From Dechloromonas sp. CZR5 (lineage in GTDB: Bacteria; Pseudomonadota; Gammaproteobacteria; Burkholderiales; Rhodocyclaceae), in the NCBI RefSeq assembly GCF_008711155.1, contig NZ_VUYQ01000001.1, forward strand, positions 682,001-746,000: a DNA stretch of 64,000 nt, given 5' to 3'. A model generated the notes under the pieces. That model ran no database searches and was not told the origin of the DNA. It was given only the letters and a program-made list of their open reading frames with translations. Within the stretch, counting starts at the first letter, position 1. The number at the start of each line of letters is the position of its first letter. The position numbers were made by a program, and so were the translations under genes. Of this stretch, positions 25,554 to 34,389 are shown one piece after another.

Positions 25554-26480
25554 ATGGCAATGACTGGCGTACTGCGTCCCGGACACGCTCAAATGCGGGT
25601 TCTCGACATCGAAGAAAGCGTTGATTTCTATTCGAAGGTGCTGGGCCTGATCGAAACCGGTCGCGATGCACAGGGCCGCGTTTATTTCAAGACCTGGGAA
25701 GAGCGCGATCACAGCAGCGTGATCCTGCGCCAGGCCGATACCGCCGGTATCGATTTCTTCGCCTTCAAGGTGGACAGCGATGCCACGCTGGCCAAGCTGG
25801 AGAAGGATCTGAACGCCTACGGCGTCGCCACCAAGCGCATCCCGGCCGGCGAACTGCTGGAAACCGGCGAGCGCGTGCGCTTCACGCTGCCGACCGGCCA
25901 CGACATCGAGCTGTATGCCCACAAGACCGCCATCGGCAACGAGATGGGCGAACTCAATCCGGAAGCCTGGTGCGCCAGCGCCGAGAAGGGCATCGCCCCG
26001 ATCCGCCTCGACCACTGCCTGCTCTACGGTCCGGACATCGAGAAGGCCCAGGCCATCCTGCAGGACGTGCTCGGCTTCTACCTCGTCGAGCACATCGCCC
26101 TCGATGACAACCAGGACCTGGCCATCTGGCTGTCGTGCTCGACCAAGGCTCACGACATCGCCTTCGTTCGCCATCCGGAGCCGGGCAAGCTGCACCACGT
26201 TTCCTTCCTGCTCGAAACCTGGGAGCAGGTGCTGCGCGCCGCCGACATCATGTCGATGAACCGCGTGTCCATCGACATCGGTCCGACCCGTCACGGCGTC
26301 ACCCGCGGCACGACGATCTACGCTTTCGACCCGAACGGCAATCGCTTTGAAACCTTCTGCGGCGGCAACTATGCCTATCCCGACCAGAAGCCGACCAAGT
26401 GGACGATGGATGAAGTCGGCGCCGCCGTGTTCTATCACGACCGCAAGCTGAACGATCGCTTCCTGACGGTGGTGACCTGA
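25554..26480 (+). CDS. dmpB: Catechol 2,3-dioxygenase (extradiol, type I)
   Basis: 308 aa with two vicinal-oxygen-chelate domains. Fe(II) ligands H154 (RLDHCLLYG), H215 (LHHVSF) and E266 (NRFETFCGG) align one residue off XylE. It cleaves catechol to 2-hydroxymuconic semialdehyde. Ribosome binding site CAGGAGAAG. First gene of the meta-cleavage operon, with a sigma70-like promoter and a probable GntR operator upstream. Its stop overlaps the next start by one base. Confidence 0.96.
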   Translation: MAMTGVLRPGHAQMRVLDIEESVDFYSKVLGLIETGRDAQGRVYFKTWEERDHSSVILRQADTAGIDFFAFKVDSDATLAKLEKDLNAYGVATKRIPAGELLETGERVRFTLPTGHDIELYAHKTAIGNEMGELNPEAWCASAEKGIAPIRLDHCLLYGPDIEKAQAILQDVLGFYLVEHIALDDNQDLAIWLSCSTKAHDIAFVRHPEPGKLHHVSFLLETWEQVLRAADIMSMNRVSIDIGPTRHGVTRGTTIYAFDPNGNRFETFCGGNYAYPDQKPTKWTMDEVGAAVFYHDRKLNDRFLTVVT

Positions 26481-26908
26481 TGCAAATCGCCGTCAGCACG
26501 CCGGGAATCACGGCCGAGGCAGCTTCCACCGCCTGTGCGGCGGCAGTTGCCTTCGCGGCAGCGAAGGGCTGGAAGATCAATGTCGCGGTCGTCGACCGTG
26601 GCGGCAATCTGATGGCCTTCCTGCGCCAGCCGGGGGCCTTCATCCACTCCATCGACATCGCCATCAACAAGGCCTACACGTCGGCCAGCTTCGGCTTTCC
26701 GACCAAGGCCTGGATGAGCGCCATCGGGCACGACGACGGGATGAAGTTCGGCTTCTCCAACCAGCCGCGGCTGATCGTGTTTGGCGGCGGCCTGCCGGTT
26801 CCCGGTGAGGGCGGCGAATGGATCGGCGGCATCGGCGTCTCCGGTGCCTCCGAATCCGAAGACGAGGAATGTGCGCGTGCGGGGCTGGCCGCCATCGGGC
26901 TGGCCTGA
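26480..26908 (+). CDS. GlcG/HbpS-like haem-degrading family protein
   Basis: 142 aa of the GlcG/HbpS fold: N-terminal helix rich in Ala, then INVAVVDRGGNLMAFLRQPGAF and the Gly-rich C-terminal GGIGVSGASESEDEECARAG. Proteins of this family are often encoded within aromatic meta-cleavage operons, but their role there is unproven. Haem or small-ligand binding is known for HbpS. It starts at ATG 26480, sharing one base with the dmpB stop (TGATG), so it is translationally coupled. Confidence 0.8.
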   Translation: MQIAVSTPGITAEAASTACAAAVAFAAAKGWKINVAVVDRGGNLMAFLRQPGAFIHSIDIAINKAYTSASFGFPTKAWMSAIGHDDGMKFGFSNQPRLIVFGGGLPVPGEGGEWIGGIGVSGASESEDEECARAGLAAIGLA

Positions 26909-26948
26909 TTCCGGCAGAACAGCAAACCCAACAAGGATAACAAGGGCA

Positions 26949-28403
26949 ATGAAACAAATCCTGAATTTCATCAATGGCAAATTTGTCGCCACCGGCAAGC
27001 AGTTCGAGAAGCGCACGCCGCTCGACAACAGCGTGATCGGCATGGTGCACGAAGCCGGCAAGGCCGAGGTCGATGCCGCGGTCAAGGCCGCGCACGAGGC
27101 GCTGGAAGGCCCGTGGGGCAAGATGACCGTGGTCGAGCGCACCGACATCCTGAACAAGGTGGCCGACGAGATCAACCGTCGCTTCGACGAGTTCCTCGAA
27201 GCCGAATGCGCCGACACCGGCAAGCCGAAGAGCCTCGCCTCGCATATCGACATTCCGCGCGGTGCCGCCAACTTCAAGATTTTCGCCGACGTGATCAAGA
27301 ATGCGCCGACCGAATTCTTCGAAATGGCCACCCCGGATGGCAAGGGCGCCATCAACTACGCCATGCGCCGCCCGGTCGGCGTGGTCGGCGTGGTCTGCCC
27401 GTGGAACCTGCCGCTGCTGCTGATGACCTGGAAGGTCGGCCCGGCACTGGCCTGTGGCAATACGGTCGTCGTCAAGCCGTCGGAAGAAACCCCGTCTACC
27501 GCCACGCTGCTTGGCGAGGTCATGAACGCCTGTGGCGTGCCGAAGGGCGTCTATAACGTGGTGCATGGCTTCGGCCCGAATTCGGCCGGCGAATTCCTGA
27601 CCACCAACCAGGACGTCAACGCCATCACCTTCACCGGCGAAACCCGCACCGGCGCCGCCATCATGAAGGCCGCCGCCGAGGGTGCCCGTCCGGTCTCGCT
27701 GGAAATGGGGGGCAAGAACCCGGCCATCGTCTTCGCCGACGCCAACCTCGATGTCGCCATCGAAGCCACGCTGCGTTCCTGTTTCGCCAACTGCGGCCAG
27801 GTCTGCCTGGGTACCGAGCGCGTCTATGTCGAACGTCCCTTCTTCGAGACCTTCGTCGCTGCGCTGAAGGCCGGTGCCGAAAAGCTCAAGCTGGGTGTGC
27901 CGAGCGACCCGAGCACCAACATGGGGCCGCTGGTCAGCCAGGAGCACCGCGACAAGGTGCTGTCGTACTACAAGAAGGCGGTCGACGAGGGCGCCACGGT
28001 CGTTACCGGTGGCGGTATTCCCGAGATGCCGGGGGAACTGGCCAACGGCGCCTGGGTGCAGCCGACCATCTGGACCGGTCTGGACGACAACGCCGCCGTG
28101 GTGCGCGAGGAAATCTTCGGACCCTGCACGACGGTCATGCCCTTCGACAGCGAAGACGAAGTGATCAAGCGCGCCAACGACACCACCTACGGCCTGGCCG
28201 CGTCGATTTTCACGCAGGACGTCAATCGCGCCCATCGCGTGGCCGGGAAGATCGAAGTCGGCCTGGTCTGGGTGAACAGCTGGTTCCTGCGCGACCTGCG
28301 TACCCCGTTCGGCGGTGCCAAGCAGTCGGGTATCGGTCGCGAGGGCGGCGTGCATTCGCTGGAGTTCTACACCGAGCTCAAGAACGTCTGCATCAAGCTG
28401 TAA
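26949..28403 (+). CDS. dmpC: 2-hydroxymuconic semialdehyde dehydrogenase
   Basis: 484 aa ALDH superfamily. NAD-binding VGVVCPWNLPLLLMTWKVGPAL, general base Glu in LEMGGKNP, nucleophile Cys in NCGQVCLG, and the C-terminal PFGGAKQSGIGREGG. It oxidises 2-hydroxymuconic semialdehyde to 4-oxalocrotonate, committing carbon to the dehydrogenative branch (DmpC-DmpI-DmpH). This is the only branch represented here, since no dmpD hydrolase is present. Followed by dmpE after 53 nt. Confidence 0.95.
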   Translation: MKQILNFINGKFVATGKQFEKRTPLDNSVIGMVHEAGKAEVDAAVKAAHEALEGPWGKMTVVERTDILNKVADEINRRFDEFLEAECADTGKPKSLASHIDIPRGAANFKIFADVIKNAPTEFFEMATPDGKGAINYAMRRPVGVVGVVCPWNLPLLLMTWKVGPALACGNTVVVKPSEETPSTATLLGEVMNACGVPKGVYNVVHGFGPNSAGEFLTTNQDVNAITFTGETRTGAAIMKAAAEGARPVSLEMGGKNPAIVFADANLDVAIEATLRSCFANCGQVCLGTERVYVERPFFETFVAALKAGAEKLKLGVPSDPSTNMGPLVSQEHRDKVLSYYKKAVDEGATVVTGGGIPEMPGELANGAWVQPTIWTGLDDNAAVVREEIFGPCTTVMPFDSEDEVIKRANDTTYGLAASIFTQDVNRAHRVAGKIEVGLVWVNSWFLRDLRTPFGGAKQSGIGREGGVHSLEFYTELKNVCIKL

Positions 28404-28456
28404 GGCGATCCGGACATTGGCCGCCCGGCGGCCGATTCAACAGAGGAAAGATCACG

Positions 28457-29239
28457 ATGGACAAAGCACAAATTCTCCAACTGGGCGACGAACTGTACGA
28501 GGCGCTGGCTGGCGGCAAGACGGTGAGCCCGCTGACCTCGCGCGGTTTCGACATCACCATCGAGGATGCCTATCACATCCAGCAGCAGATGATTGCGCGT
28601 CGCCTGGAAAAAGGCGAAAAGATCATCGGCAAGAAGATCGGCGTCACCAGCAAGGCAGTCATGAACATGCTCGGCGTGCATCAGCCGGACTTCGGCTACC
28701 TGCTCGACGGCATGGTGTACAACGAGGGCGAGTCGATTGATATGTCGACGCTCATCCAGCCGAAAGCCGAGGGCGAAATCGCCTTCCTGCTCAAGAAGGA
28801 CCTGCAGGGTCCGGGCGTGACGGCCGCCGATGTGCTGGCCGCCACCGAAGGCGTCATGGCCTGTTTCGAGATCGTCGACTCGCGTATTACCGACTGGAAG
28901 ATCAAGATCCAGGACACCGTCGCCGACAACGCTTCCTGCGGTGTTTTCGTGCTCGGCGACCAACTGGTCGACATCAGCAAGGTCGACCTCGCCCTGTGCG
29001 GCATGGTGCTCGAGAAGAACGGCGAAATCGTCGTCACCGGCGCCGGTGCCGCGACGATGGGCCACCCGGTCAATGCCATGGTCTGGCTGGCCAATACGCT
29101 CGGCCAGCTGGGCATCGCCCTGAAGGCCGGCGATATCGTGCTGTCCGGTGCGATGGGGGCGATGGTTCCGGTGGGCAGGGGCGACAACCTGCGGGTCAGC
29201 ATCGGCGGTATCGGCGGCTGCTCGGTACGCTTCGTCTGA
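28457..29239 (+). CDS. dmpE: 2-oxopent-4-enoate (2-hydroxypenta-2,4-dienoate) hydratase
   Basis: 260 aa of the fumarylacetoacetase-like hydratase/decarboxylase family, with KIIGKKIGVTSKAVMNMLGVHQPDFGYL, the metal-site Glu residues in QPKAEGEIAF, and VEIVDSR-like EIVDSRITDWKI. It hydrates 2-oxopent-4-enoate to 4-hydroxy-2-oxovalerate. It is homologous to DmpH, with which it forms a complex in characterised systems. AGAGGAAAG ribosome binding site. Confidence 0.93.
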   Translation: MDKAQILQLGDELYEALAGGKTVSPLTSRGFDITIEDAYHIQQQMIARRLEKGEKIIGKKIGVTSKAVMNMLGVHQPDFGYLLDGMVYNEGESIDMSTLIQPKAEGEIAFLLKKDLQGPGVTAADVLAATEGVMACFEIVDSRITDWKIKIQDTVADNASCGVFVLGDQLVDISKVDLALCGMVLEKNGEIVVTGAGAATMGHPVNAMVWLANTLGQLGIALKAGDIVLSGAMGAMVPVGRGDNLRVSIGGIGGCSVRFV

Positions 29240-29253
29240 GCGGATCGCCCTAT

Positions 29254-30048
29254 ATGGATCTCCGGATTTCCGGCAAGACGGCAGTCGTCAGCGGTTCCAC
29301 CGCCGGCATCGGCTTCGCCATCGCCAGCGAACTGGCCCGCGAAGGTGCCAGCGTGGTGATCAACGGACGCAGCCAGGCCGGTGTCGATGCGGCGGTGGCC
29401 CGCTTGCGTTCGTTGCCCGGCGATGTCCGGGTCCGCGGCGTGGCCGCCGATCTGTCGAGTGCCGCCGGTTGCCAGGTGTTGTTCGACGCCTGTCCGCAGG
29501 CCGACATCCTGATCAACAACCTCGGCATCTTCGACCCGAAGCCGTTCGCAGCCATCGCCGACGACGAATGGCTGCGCTTCTTCGACATCAACGTGATGAG
29601 CGGCGTCCGTCTGGCGCGCCACTACCTGCCGACCATGCAGGCCGCCAACTGGGGGCGCGTCGTGTTCATTTCCAGCGAGTCCGGCATCAACACGCCGGGC
29701 GAGATGGTGCACTACGGCATGACCAAGTCGGCCCAGCTGGCCGTGTCGCGCGGCCTCGCCCAGAGTTGTGCCGGCACCGGCGTCACGGTCAATGCCGTGC
29801 TGCCCGGTCCAACCCGTTCGGAAGGCGTCGCCGAGTTCTTCGGCAAGCTGGCTGCCGACTCCGGCATCGGCCTCGATGAAATGGAGCATCGCTTCTTCGC
29901 CGAAGCCCGGCCGACCTCAATTATCAAACGCATGATCGATCCGGCCGAAGTCGCCGCGTTGGTCGCCTACGTCTGCAGCGCCCGCGCTGCCGCGACGACC
30001 GGCGCCGCGCTGCGCGTCGAGGGCGGCATCGTTTCCACCATTTGTTGA
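29254..30048 (+). CDS. Short-chain dehydrogenase/reductase in the meta-cleavage operon
   Basis: 264 aa classical SDR. Cofactor motif SGSTAGIG (13-20), NNLG structural motif (about 88-91), catalytic Ser in FISSESG (about 137) and Y-x3-K as YGMTKSAQ (about 150-154), C-terminal GAALRVEGG. It occupies the place where many pathways carry other accessory genes. A substrate cannot be assigned; candidates are oxidation or reduction of a hydroxylated or alcohol side chain of a phenolic substrate. It lies 14 nt after dmpE and 22 nt before dmpF, clearly in the operon. Confidence 0.85.
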   Translation: MDLRISGKTAVVSGSTAGIGFAIASELAREGASVVINGRSQAGVDAAVARLRSLPGDVRVRGVAADLSSAAGCQVLFDACPQADILINNLGIFDPKPFAAIADDEWLRFFDINVMSGVRLARHYLPTMQAANWGRVVFISSESGINTPGEMVHYGMTKSAQLAVSRGLAQSCAGTGVTVNAVLPGPTRSEGVAEFFGKLAADSGIGLDEMEHRFFAEARPTSIIKRMIDPAEVAALVAYVCSARAAATTGAALRVEGGIVSTIC

Positions 30049-30070
30049 ATATCCCCTCAAGGAAAATTCC

Positions 30071-30985
30071 ATGACCCAGAAAATCAAATGCGCACTGATC
30101 GGCCCCGGCAACATCGGCACCGACCTGCTCTACAAGCTCAAGCGCAGCCCCTTCCTCGAACCGGTGTGGATGGTCGGTATCGACCCCGAATCCGAAGGTC
30201 TCAAGCGCGCCGCCGACATGGGCCTCAAGGTCACCGCCGACGGTGTCGACGGCTTGCTGCCCCACGTACTCGCCGACAATGTCCAGATCGCCTTCGACGC
30301 CACCTCGGCCTACGTCCATGCCGAGAACACCCGCAAGCTCAACGCGCTGGGTGTCCTGATGATCGACCTGACGCCGGCCGCCATCGGCCCCTACTGCGTG
30401 CCGCCGGTCAACCTCAAGGAGCATGTCGGCAAGCGCGAAATGAACGTCAACATGGTCACCTGCGGCGGCCAGGCCACGATCCCCATGGTTGCCGCGGTTT
30501 CCCGCGTCCAGCCGGTTGCCTACGGTGAAATCGTCGCCACGGTGTCGTCCAAGTCGGCCGGTCCGGGCACCCGCAAGAATATCGACGAATTTACCCGTAC
30601 CACGGCCGGGGCCGTCGAGAAGGTCGGCGGCGCCAAGAAAGGCAAGGCCATCATCATCATCAACCCGGCCGAACCGCCGCTGATCATGCGCGACACCGTG
30701 CACTGCCTGACCGAGAGCACCCCGGACCAGGAAAAGATCACCGAATCCATCCACGCCATGATCAAGGAAGTCCAGAAGTACGTCCCGGGCTACCGCCTGG
30801 TCAATGGTCCCGTCTTCGATGGCAACCGCGTTTCCGTCTTCATGGAAGTCCAGGGACTGGGCGATTTCCTGCCGACCTACGCCGGCAACCTCGACATCAT
30901 GACCGCCGCCGGTGCCCGCACCGCCGAAATGTTCGCCGAAGAAATGATCAAGGGCACGCTCACCCTTGAGCCGGTGAAGGCCTAA
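30071..30985 (+). CDS. dmpF: Acetaldehyde dehydrogenase, acylating
   Basis: 304 aa. N-terminal [13 protein letters not shown] Rossmann motif and catalytic Cys in [13 protein letters not shown] (about 132). It converts acetaldehyde from the aldolase into acetyl-CoA with NAD and CoA, and forms a channelling complex with DmpG. Normal length. AAGGAAAATTCC ribosome binding site. Directly upstream of dmpG as in all dmp-type pathways. Confidence 0.95.
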   Translation: MTQKIKCALIGPGNIGTDLLYKLKRSPFLEPVWMVGIDPESEGLKRAADMGLKVTADGVDGLLPHVLADNVQIAFDATSAYVHAENTRKLNALGVLMIDLTPAAIGPYCVPPVNLKEHVGKREMNVNMVTCGGQATIPMVAAVSRVQPVAYGEIVATVSSKSAGPGTRKNIDEFTRTTAGAVEKVGGAKKGKAIIIINPAEPPLIMRDTVHCLTESTPDQEKITESIHAMIKEVQKYVPGYRLVNGPVFDGNRVSVFMEVQGLGDFLPTYAGNLDIMTAAGARTAEMFAEEMIKGTLTLEPVKA

Positions 30986-31003
30986 GGAACAGGAGAAAAA
31001 CAA

Positions 31004-32035
31004 ATGACTCTCAAAGGCAAGAAAATCACCGTCCACGACATGACCCTGCGTGACGGCATGCACCCCAAGCGTCACCTGATGACGCTGGATCAGATGGTCA
31101 GCATCGCCACCGGCCTCGACGAAGCCGGTATTCCCCTGATCGAAGTCACTCACGGCGATGGCCTGGGTGGGTCATCGGTCAATTACGGTTTCCCTGCCCA
31201 CACCGATGAGGAATACTTGGGTGCAGTGATCCCGAAAATGAAGCAGGCCAAGGTCTCGGCCCTGTTGTTGCCCGGCATCGGCACCGTCGATCACCTGAAG
31301 ATGGCGCGCGAACTCGGGGTCAACACCATCCGTGTCGCCACCCACTGCACCGAGGCCGACGTCTCCGAGCAGCACATCACCATGGCCCGCAAACTGGACA
31401 TGGACACGGTCGGCTTCCTGATGATGGCCCACATGAACAGTCCGGAAGGGTTGGTCAAGCAGGCGAAGCTGATGGAATCCTACGGCGCCAACTGCATCTA
31501 CGTCACCGATTCCGCCGGTCACCTGCTGCCGGAGACCGTCAAGTCCCGCCTGAGCGCGGTGCGTGAAGCCCTGAAGCCGGAAACCGAACTCGGCTTCCAC
31601 GGCCACCACAACCTGGCCATGGGCGTCGCCAACTCCATCGCCGCCATCGAAGTCGGCGCCAACCGGATCGACGCGGCGGCTGCAGGCCTGGGCGCCGGGG
31701 CGGGCAATACGCCGATGGAAGTCTTCATTGCCGTGTGCAGCCTGATGGGCATCGAGACCGGTGTTGATGTGGCGAAGATCACCGATGTGGCCGAAGACCT
31801 CGTCGTGCCGATCATGGACTTCCCGATCCGCATCGACCGCGATGCGCTGACCCTCGGCTATGCCGGGGTCTATGGCTCCTTCCTGCTCTTCGCCAAGCGC
31901 GCCAGTGCCAAGTACGGCGTGCCGGCCCGCGACATCCTGGTCGAACTGGGGCGTCGCGGCATGGTCGGCGGCCAGGAGGACATGATCGAGGATACCGCCA
32001 TCACCATGGCGCGCGAACGGGGGCTGCTCGCATGA
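31004..32035 (+). CDS. dmpG: 4-hydroxy-2-oxovalerate aldolase
   Basis: 343 aa of the HMGL-like TIM barrel. The metal/active-site segment [12 protein letters not shown] is near the N-terminus, the metal-binding His residues are in [11 protein letters not shown] (about 198-208), and the C-terminal helical domain contacts DmpF. It splits 4-hydroxy-2-oxovalerate into pyruvate and acetaldehyde. CAGGAGAAAA ribosome binding site. The stop TGA overlaps an ATG (32032) that opens a short ORF leading to dmpH. Confidence 0.95.
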   Translation: MTLKGKKITVHDMTLRDGMHPKRHLMTLDQMVSIATGLDEAGIPLIEVTHGDGLGGSSVNYGFPAHTDEEYLGAVIPKMKQAKVSALLLPGIGTVDHLKMARELGVNTIRVATHCTEADVSEQHITMARKLDMDTVGFLMMAHMNSPEGLVKQAKLMESYGANCIYVTDSAGHLLPETVKSRLSAVREALKPETELGFHGHHNLAMGVANSIAAIEVGANRIDAAAAGLGAGAGNTPMEVFIAVCSLMGIETGVDVAKITDVAEDLVVPIMDFPIRIDRDALTLGYAGVYGSFLLFAKRASAKYGVPARDILVELGRRGMVGGQEDMIEDTAITMARERGLLA

Positions 32036-32169
32036 ACCGCACGAGGAAATCCACCATGAGTGTTTTGAAAGCTACTTCCAAATTGGCAACGCATGCGATG
32101 GCCTCCCACTCGCGGGCGTGCGCATCCCCGTTCCGGGGCCCCTGCTTACTGCTCGGAGAGGCGGCATGA
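32032..32169 (+). CDS. Possible 45-aa coupling ORF between dmpG and dmpH
   Basis: ATG 32032 overlaps the dmpG stop (ATGA), and the stop TGA 32167-32169 overlaps the dmpH start (ATGA 32166-32169). An internal ATG at 32056 also exists. The product is basic and Ser/Ala-rich with no recognisable domain. It may be a translation-coupling peptide that carries ribosomes from dmpG to dmpH, a remnant of an insertion, or chance. The sequence looks unlike the surrounding genes in codon choice. Confidence 0.3.
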   Translation: MNRTRKSTMSVLKATSKLATHAMASHSRACASPFRGPCLLLGEAA

Positions 32170-32954
32170 AACTGAATCAGAAAACCATCGCCGAGCTGGC
32201 TGAACTGCTCGAAAACGCCGAGCTGTAGGCCCACGATGTCGTCAAGATCACCGATGCCCATCCCGACATGGACTGGGACGACGCCTACGCCATCCAGAAC
32301 GAAATCCTGCGTCGCAAGCTGGCGCGCGGCAACCGCGTCGTCGGGCTGAAGTGCGGCCTGACCTCGCGGGCCAAGATGAAGCAGATGGGTGTCGAGACGC
32401 CGTGCTTCGGCTTCCTGGTCGACTATTTCACCGTGCCGGATGGCGGCGAGGTGAAGATCGCGGAACTGATCCACCCCAAGGTCGAGCCGGAAATCGCCTT
32501 CGTGCTCAACCGGCCGCTCCGGGGACCGGGTTGCCATGTCGGTGCCGTGCTCGCCGCGACTGATTTCGTGATGCCCGGCATCGAGGTCATCGACTCGCGC
32601 TACCGCGATTTCAAGTTCGACCTGAAAAGCGTGATCGCCGACAACTGCTCGTCGTCGCGCTATGCGCTGGGCGGCATGGCGGTGCCGGTGGCCGGACTCG
32701 ACCTGCGCACGCTGGGCGTAGTCATGGAGAAGAACGGGCAGGCCGTCGCTATCGGCGCCGGTGCGGCCGTGCTCGGTCACCCGGCGGCGGCCATCGCCAT
32801 GCTGGCCAATCATCTCGGCGCCCGTGGCGAAGAGATTCCGGCCGGCACCATGATTCTCTCCGGCGGGGTGACCGAAGCCGTCGCCGTGGAGGCGGGAGAC
32901 CACGTCAATCTGCGCATCCAGTCCCTGGGAAGCGTCAGCATCAAATTCGCCTGA
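32166..32954 (+). pseudogene. dmpH: 4-oxalocrotonate decarboxylase, interrupted by an amber codon
   Basis: From ATG 32166 the frame reads [20 protein letters not shown], then TAG at 32226-32228, then continues AHDVVKITDAHPDMDWDDAY to a normal C-terminus (SLGSVSIKFA). Homology to DmpH runs through the stop on both sides (family: ...IENAEL-x-VHDI...). It is therefore a single nonsense codon, most simply GAG to TAG. Decarboxylase features (GLKCGLTSRAKMKQMGV, metal-site Glu residues in PKVEPEIAF, EVIDSRYRDFKFD) are intact. Reinitiation at ATG 32268 would give 228 aa lacking the first 34 residues. Unless suppressed or reinitiated, 4-oxalocrotonate decarboxylation is lost. Confidence 0.85.
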
Positions 32955-32964
32955 GGAGATCGCC

Positions 32965-33156
32965 ATGCCCTTTGCACAAATCTACCTGATCGAAGGCCGT
33001 AGCGACGAGCAGAAGAAACTGCTCATCGAGAAGGTCAGTGCCGCGATGTCCGAAGCATTGGGGGCGCCGCTGGAAAACACCCGGGTGTGGATACAGGACG
33101 TGCCCAAGGTCCAGTGGGGTATCGGCGGCAAGACCGCCAAGGAGCTCGGGCGCTAG
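32965..33156 (+). CDS. dmpI: 4-oxalocrotonate tautomerase
   Basis: 63 aa. After Met removal, the N-terminal Pro (MPFAQIYLIEGR) is the catalytic base, and Arg residues at about 12 and 40 (ENTRVWI) complete the site. It converts the enol to the keto form of 4-oxalocrotonate before decarboxylation by DmpH. GAGGAGAT ribosome binding site, 10 nt after dmpH. Last catabolic gene of the operon. Confidence 0.92.
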   Translation: MPFAQIYLIEGRSDEQKKLLIEKVSAAMSEALGAPLENTRVWIQDVPKVQWGIGGKTAKELGR

Positions 33157-33293
33157 GCTGACCGTAGCGGGCCGGGGACGAGCCTCGACCCGCCGGGCGA
33201 TACCGGGCCGATAGCGGACGGGTATCGGGAAAACGACTGAATGGCAGGGGCGGTATTGGCCGATGCAGGCCATTATTGAGCCAATAAAAAATA

Positions 33294-33301
33294 TCGAGAT
33301 T
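33294..33301 (+). promoter_or_regulatory. Recurrent operator-like motif, copy 3
   Basis: TCGAGATT in the AT-rich part of the 247-nt gap between dmpI and the BNR lipoprotein gene, about 100 nt before the latter's start. Same octamer as in the dmpK and dmpB promoter regions. No clear inverted partner. No other feature is obvious in this gap apart from a weak CGATACC/GGTATCG hairpin at 33198-33227. Confidence 0.3.
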
Positions 33302-33403
33302 TTCTGTAATTAACGGGATCGAATGCAAATCCCGGAATAAGCAGAAAACGGAGCAAATCAAGGGTGTGCCGAAAGCACGGCCGCCCGGTCAGGAGGAGGT
33401 TTT

Positions 33404-34369
33404 ATGAGGCGGATTTCTGCCGTACGACCATTGCCGCTGGGTCTGGCGATGATGGGTCTTTGGCTGTCGGCCTGCACGCAGGCGCCGGATATGTCGGGCA
33501 TTGCCTCGGAACGCGAGCGTTCGGTGAAGCGCTATGACATCAGCCAGGCGATTGCGGCCAACGACAAGGTGATCGTGGTCGGCACGCAAAGCGGTGTCGT
33601 GCTGGTTTCCGCCGACAAGGGGGCCACCTGGAGGCGGCAGGCACTGGGCCGGACATCGTTGATCGATATTGCCGTCTGCGCCGACAAGACCTTCGTCGCC
33701 ATCGACCATTACCACAAGCTGTGGTCGGCCGATGCCGAAGGCAAGGTCTGGCACTCGGTCAAGCTCGAGCAGCCGCGCACGCCGCTGGCCGTGGCTTGCA
33801 GCCCGCAGGGCGGCTGGTGGGTGGCCGGCACCAATGCGGTGATCGCCGGCAGTACCGATCAGGGCAAGAGCTGGCAGGTGACCGATCTGGGCGAGGATAC
33901 CCAGATCACCACCATCCAGTTCGTCAACGACAAGCAGGCGGTGGCGCTGGGCGAGTTCGGCCTGACCGTGCGGTCTGATGACGGCGGCGCGACCTGGAAG
34001 AAGGAGCCGAAGATTCCCGGCGACTTTTATCCCTACGCCGCACTGTTCCGCGACGCCCGCGAAGGCTGGGTGAGCGGTATCGCCGGCCAGATGCTGCATA
34101 CCCGCGATGGCGGCCAGACCTGGCAGAAACAGGTCAATGCCACGCAGGCTGCGCTGAACCGCCTGTTCATGCACGACGGCGTGCCCTACGGCGTCGGCAG
34201 CGGCGGCATCGTCGCGCGTCTCGAAGGCGACAGCTGGCGCAACGTGCCTTATCCCGATCCGCTGCCGATGTTCCTCGGCGGCGGCGCTTCCCTGCCCGGC
34301 CAGGCGGCCATCGTCATCGGCGGCCCCGGCGGCCTGCTGCGCACCGTCGGCACGGCGAACAACAAATAA
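33404..34369 (+). CDS. BNR/YCF48-type beta-propeller lipoprotein
   Basis: 321 aa. Lipobox LSAC at about 21-24 after a hydrophobic leader indicates an outer- or inner-membrane lipoprotein facing the periplasm. The body contains repeated propeller motifs (SADKGATWRRQ, STDQGKSWQV, SDDGGATWKKE, TRDGGQTWQKQ) of the BNR/YCF48 class. Family members are encoded with RND permeases and DUF1302/DUF1329 proteins in degraders of hydrophobic compounds. A very strong AGGAGGAGG ribosome binding site. First of four genes that appear to form one operon. Confidence 0.85.
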   Translation: MRRISAVRPLPLGLAMMGLWLSACTQAPDMSGIASERERSVKRYDISQAIAANDKVIVVGTQSGVVLVSADKGATWRRQALGRTSLIDIAVCADKTFVAIDHYHKLWSADAEGKVWHSVKLEQPRTPLAVACSPQGGWWVAGTNAVIAGSTDQGKSWQVTDLGEDTQITTIQFVNDKQAVALGEFGLTVRSDDGGATWKKEPKIPGDFYPYAALFRDAREGWVSGIAGQMLHTRDGGQTWQKQVNATQAALNRLFMHDGVPYGVGSGGIVARLEGDSWRNVPYPDPLPMFLGGGASLPGQAAIVIGGPGGLLRTVGTANNK

Positions 34370-34389
34370 ACCCGGGAGCAGACAAGAAC

